A stretch of 7,232 bases of DNA from Desulfobacteraceae bacterium (GTDB lineage: Bacteria > Desulfobacterota > Desulfobacteria > Desulfobacterales > Desulfosalsimonadaceae). This document shows, piece after piece, positions 5,691 to 7,232 of the stretch. The notes beneath the pieces are model-generated. The model was not told where the DNA came from. It saw only the letters and a list, made by a program, of their open reading frames with translations, and did not search any database. Both the position numbers and the translations under genes were made by a program. How positions within the stretch are numbered: position 1 is the first letter of the stretch; each line of letters begins with the position of its first letter. The stretch is taken from positions 1-7,232 of the forward strand of contig SLPT01000183.1 of assembly GCA_007131845.1 (NCBI GenBank), in the 5' to 3' direction.

Positions 5691-6470
5691 TCAAAAAGGG
5701 CGGATGCCGTAAAGGTACCAGGAAATCAACTCCTGACCGTAAAACACGTGAATCAATGCGCCTATGGCCAGAAACGGGCCGAAGGGTACGGCCAGCTTCA
5801 TATTTTTCCCCGAGGCGATCATCATGACCCCGCCGATGACGGTACCGGTTACGGAGGCGGCAAAAATGGTCAGTATGACACCCTGCCATCCGACCACCGC
5901 GCCGATCATGGCCAGCAGCTTGATATCGCCGCCGCCCATGCCTTCATTTCCTGTCAGGAGGTAGTAGACCCACGCAACCAGAAAGAGGCTCCCGCCTCCG
6001 GCCAGGATTCCGGTCAAAGATTCCAGGGGGGTTACCGCCGGCAGCAAAAACGAGCCTGCAAAGAAAAGGGGGATGCCCGGAAGGGAGATGACATCGGGTA
6101 TGATGCGGTGATCGATGTCGATGAAGGTTATTACGATGAGCGAGGCCGCAAAAACGAAATAGACGGCCGCGGCCGCGGAAATCCCGAAGCGGAAAACGCA
6201 CAGGGCGGCGAAAAGCCCGGTGAGCAGTTCAATGGCCGGGTAGCGCATTCCGATGGGCTCCCGGCAGTTCCGGCATTGTCCTTTCAGCCACAGGTAGCTT
6301 AAGACGGGTATATTGTCATAAAAGGAAATCGGGGTTTCGCATCGGGGGCAGCGGGATGCGGGTTTTACGATCGACAGGTTTTCCGGCAGGCGGCAGATGC
6401 ACACGTTGAGAAAACTTCCGACGATCAGTCCGAAAAAAAAGCCTGCGATGATTTCCAGGGGATTTGACAT
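5691..6470 (-). CDS. pilD: Type IV prepilin peptidase / N-methyltransferase (PilD/GspO family)
   Basis: A 259-residue inner-membrane aspartic protease that removes the leader of type IV prepilins or type II secretion pseudopilins and methylates the new N-terminus. The N-terminal domain shows GLIVGSFLNVCICRLP (14-29) and two zinc-type pairs, CPRC (41-44) and CRNC (66-69), typical of the bifunctional form. Catalytic aspartates lie in FIDIDHRIIPD (116-126) and in the GxGD motif MGGGDIKLLA (Asp182). Several hydrophobic segments fit the eight-helix family topology. The ATG at 6470 gives the usual start MSNPLEIIAGFFFG; it lacks a good Shine-Dalgarno, and the frame stays open to an ATG at 6611, but those 47 residues have no family character and overlap palindromic intergenic DNA. 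No pilin or secretion genes are in the window, so the substrate is unknown. It is divergent from lon. Confidence 0.94.
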   Translation of the reverse strand: MSNPLEIIAGFFFGLIVGSFLNVCICRLPENLSIVKPASRCPRCETPISFYDNIPVLSYLWLKGQCRNCREPIGMRYPAIELLTGLFAALCVFRFGISAAAAVYFVFAASLIVITFIDIDHRIIPDVISLPGIPLFFAGSFLLPAVTPLESLTGILAGGGSLFLVAWVYYLLTGNEGMGGGDIKLLAMIGAVVGWQGVILTIFAASVTGTVIGGVMMIASGKNMKLAVPFGPFLAIGALIHVFYGQELISWYLYGIRPF

Positions 6471-6759
6471 GGATATATCAGTGCTTATGGTAACCGTAAT
6501 TAAAGGGCGGCCTCGAATTTCATTGTGTTTAACATATATCGGGTCTATAAAAAATATATTTTTTCGGCGGCCGGGCTGCGAGCCGGTTGCGCCGGCGCAA
6601 ATAACGGACATGTTATAAGTCCATCAAATTCGATCCGGGCGCGAAGATTGGCGAAAAAGACGGCTGTCGTTCAGGCACTGAATAAAGGGATTGCATTGCA
6701 CTTCCCTCCAACGAAAAGGTTTAAAATCATTGACCAGTAAGTTCATGTCGGGAGCAACA
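6471..6759. other. Divergent intergenic region between pilD and lon, with palindromes
   Basis: This 289-base gap carries two perfect palindromes: aaaaaatatatttttt (6549-6564) and ttgcgccggcgcaa (6587-6600), with a small hairpin ggct-gcg-agcc (6574-6584) between. A weak plus-strand promoter candidate is TTGTGT (6523-6528), 16-base spacer, TATAAA (6545-6550), which would place the palindromes at the start of a roughly 200-base lon leader. No clear sigma32 heat-shock promoter or CIRCE operator was found. No coding region is credible. Confidence 0.45.
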
Positions 6760-7232
6760 ATGGCAGAAAGCGATAAAGACGATTTGATCCGGTTGATTGA
6801 CGACGAAGACATAAAATCCATCGAAATTCCGGAAAAGCTTCCCCTGCTGCCGGTACGGGACGTGGTGGTCTACGCGGACATGGTTCTGCCGCTGTATATC
6901 GGGCGGGAGAAATCACTGCGTGCCATCGAAGAGGCCATGAAGGGCGACCAGATCATTTTTCTGGCCACCCAGAAGGATCCCATGGTCGAGGAGCCCAAGC
7001 CGTCCGATATATACCGGGTGGGAACCGCATGCCGTATTCTTCGCATGCTCAAGCTGCCGGACGGACATTTCAAGGTGCTCGTCCATGGCCTTGAAAAGGC
7101 GCGCATACGCCGGTTTTCGACGAAAAAATCCGTATATCATGTTTCGATCGAAATCATCTCGGACGCCTATGATATGGAAATCGATGTCGAAACCCAGGCA
7201 TTGATGCGAAACGTCCGGGAAAACTGCGAAAA
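6760..7232 (+). CDS. lon: ATP-dependent protease Lon (N-terminal part)
   Basis: The gene runs off the right edge; 157 residues are visible. After an acidic N-terminal leader (AESDKDDLIRLIDDEDIKS) comes the start of the LON substrate-recognition domain: KLPLLPVRDVVVYADMVLPLYIGREKS (about 26-52), then IIFLATQKDP, YRVGTACRILRMLKLPDG and VLVHGLEKARIRRF, in the family order. The AAA+ ATPase and Ser-Lys protease domains lie outside the window, so completeness cannot be judged. Lon degrades misfolded and regulatory proteins in the cytoplasm. ATG 6760 is chosen because GGGAG (6750-6754) lies 5 bases before it. An in-frame ATG at 6745 would add five residues but has a poor ribosome site. Confidence 0.93.
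   Translation, partial: MAESDKDDLIRLIDDEDIKSIEIPEKLPLLPVRDVVVYADMVLPLYIGREKSLRAIEEAMKGDQIIFLATQKDPMVEEPKPSDIYRVGTACRILRMLKLPDGHFKVLVHGLEKARIRRFSTKKSVYHVSIEIISDAYDMEIDVETQALMRNVRENCE

Noticed and set aside
5553..6302. Long plus-strand open frame of 249 codons
   Set aside because: It lies mostly antisense to the prepilin peptidase gene, has a hydrophilic low-complexity composition with no family resemblance, and has no ribosome site.
6471..6611. N-terminal extension of the prepilin peptidase to ATG 6611
   Set aside because: The extra 47 residues have no family character and cross palindromic intergenic DNA; the family start fits ATG 6470.

Overview
The window reads as part of a bacterial chromosome of moderately high GC content, most likely from an anaerobic deltaproteobacterium (Desulfobacterota, sulfate-reducer type). 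This assignment is inference. It rests on the style of the proteins (LepA, Lon, HU, a REC-GGDEF regulator, PilD), on a palindromic intergenic repeat, and above all on a small HesB/IscA-like gene interrupted by one in-frame TGA. Such genes are known as selenoproteins in this part of the tree.

Layout. 1-502 (+): the 3' end of a gene joining a rhomboid membrane-protease core to a DnaJ C-terminal-like domain. 504-757: two diverged copies of a long fold-back repeat that fill the gap to the next, convergent gene. 752-1645 (-): a REC-GGDEF response regulator, probably a diguanylate cyclase. 1646-1915: divergent intergenic region. 1916-3736 (+): lepA (elongation factor 4), with a TTG start set by its ribosome binding site. 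3735-3761: a strong GC hairpin. 3783-4202 (-): ndk. 4203-4444: divergent intergenic region. 4445-4768 (+): the HesB/IscA-like selenoprotein, with Sec codon TGA at 4541-4543 and a SECIS-like hairpin just downstream. 4805-4847: a bidirectional intrinsic terminator. 4973-5242 (-): DNA-binding protein HU with a GTG start, and a probable promoter about 200 bases upstream. 5243-5690: AT-rich, non-coding. 5691-6470 (-): type IV prepilin peptidase. 6471-6759: divergent intergenic region with palindromes. 6760-7232 (+): the 5' end of lon.

The genes alternate in strand, so nearly every one is its own transcription unit; no multi-gene operon is visible. The content is mainly housekeeping: translation (LepA), nucleotide pools (Ndk), nucleoid (HU), proteolysis (Lon, rhomboid), pilin or pseudopilin processing (PilD) and c-di-GMP signalling. 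The points that deserve a second look are the selenocysteine-containing A-type Fe-S carrier, which standard gene calling would truncate or split, the rhomboid-DnaJ_C fusion, and the fold-back repeat that supplies the stop codon of the adjacent gene.
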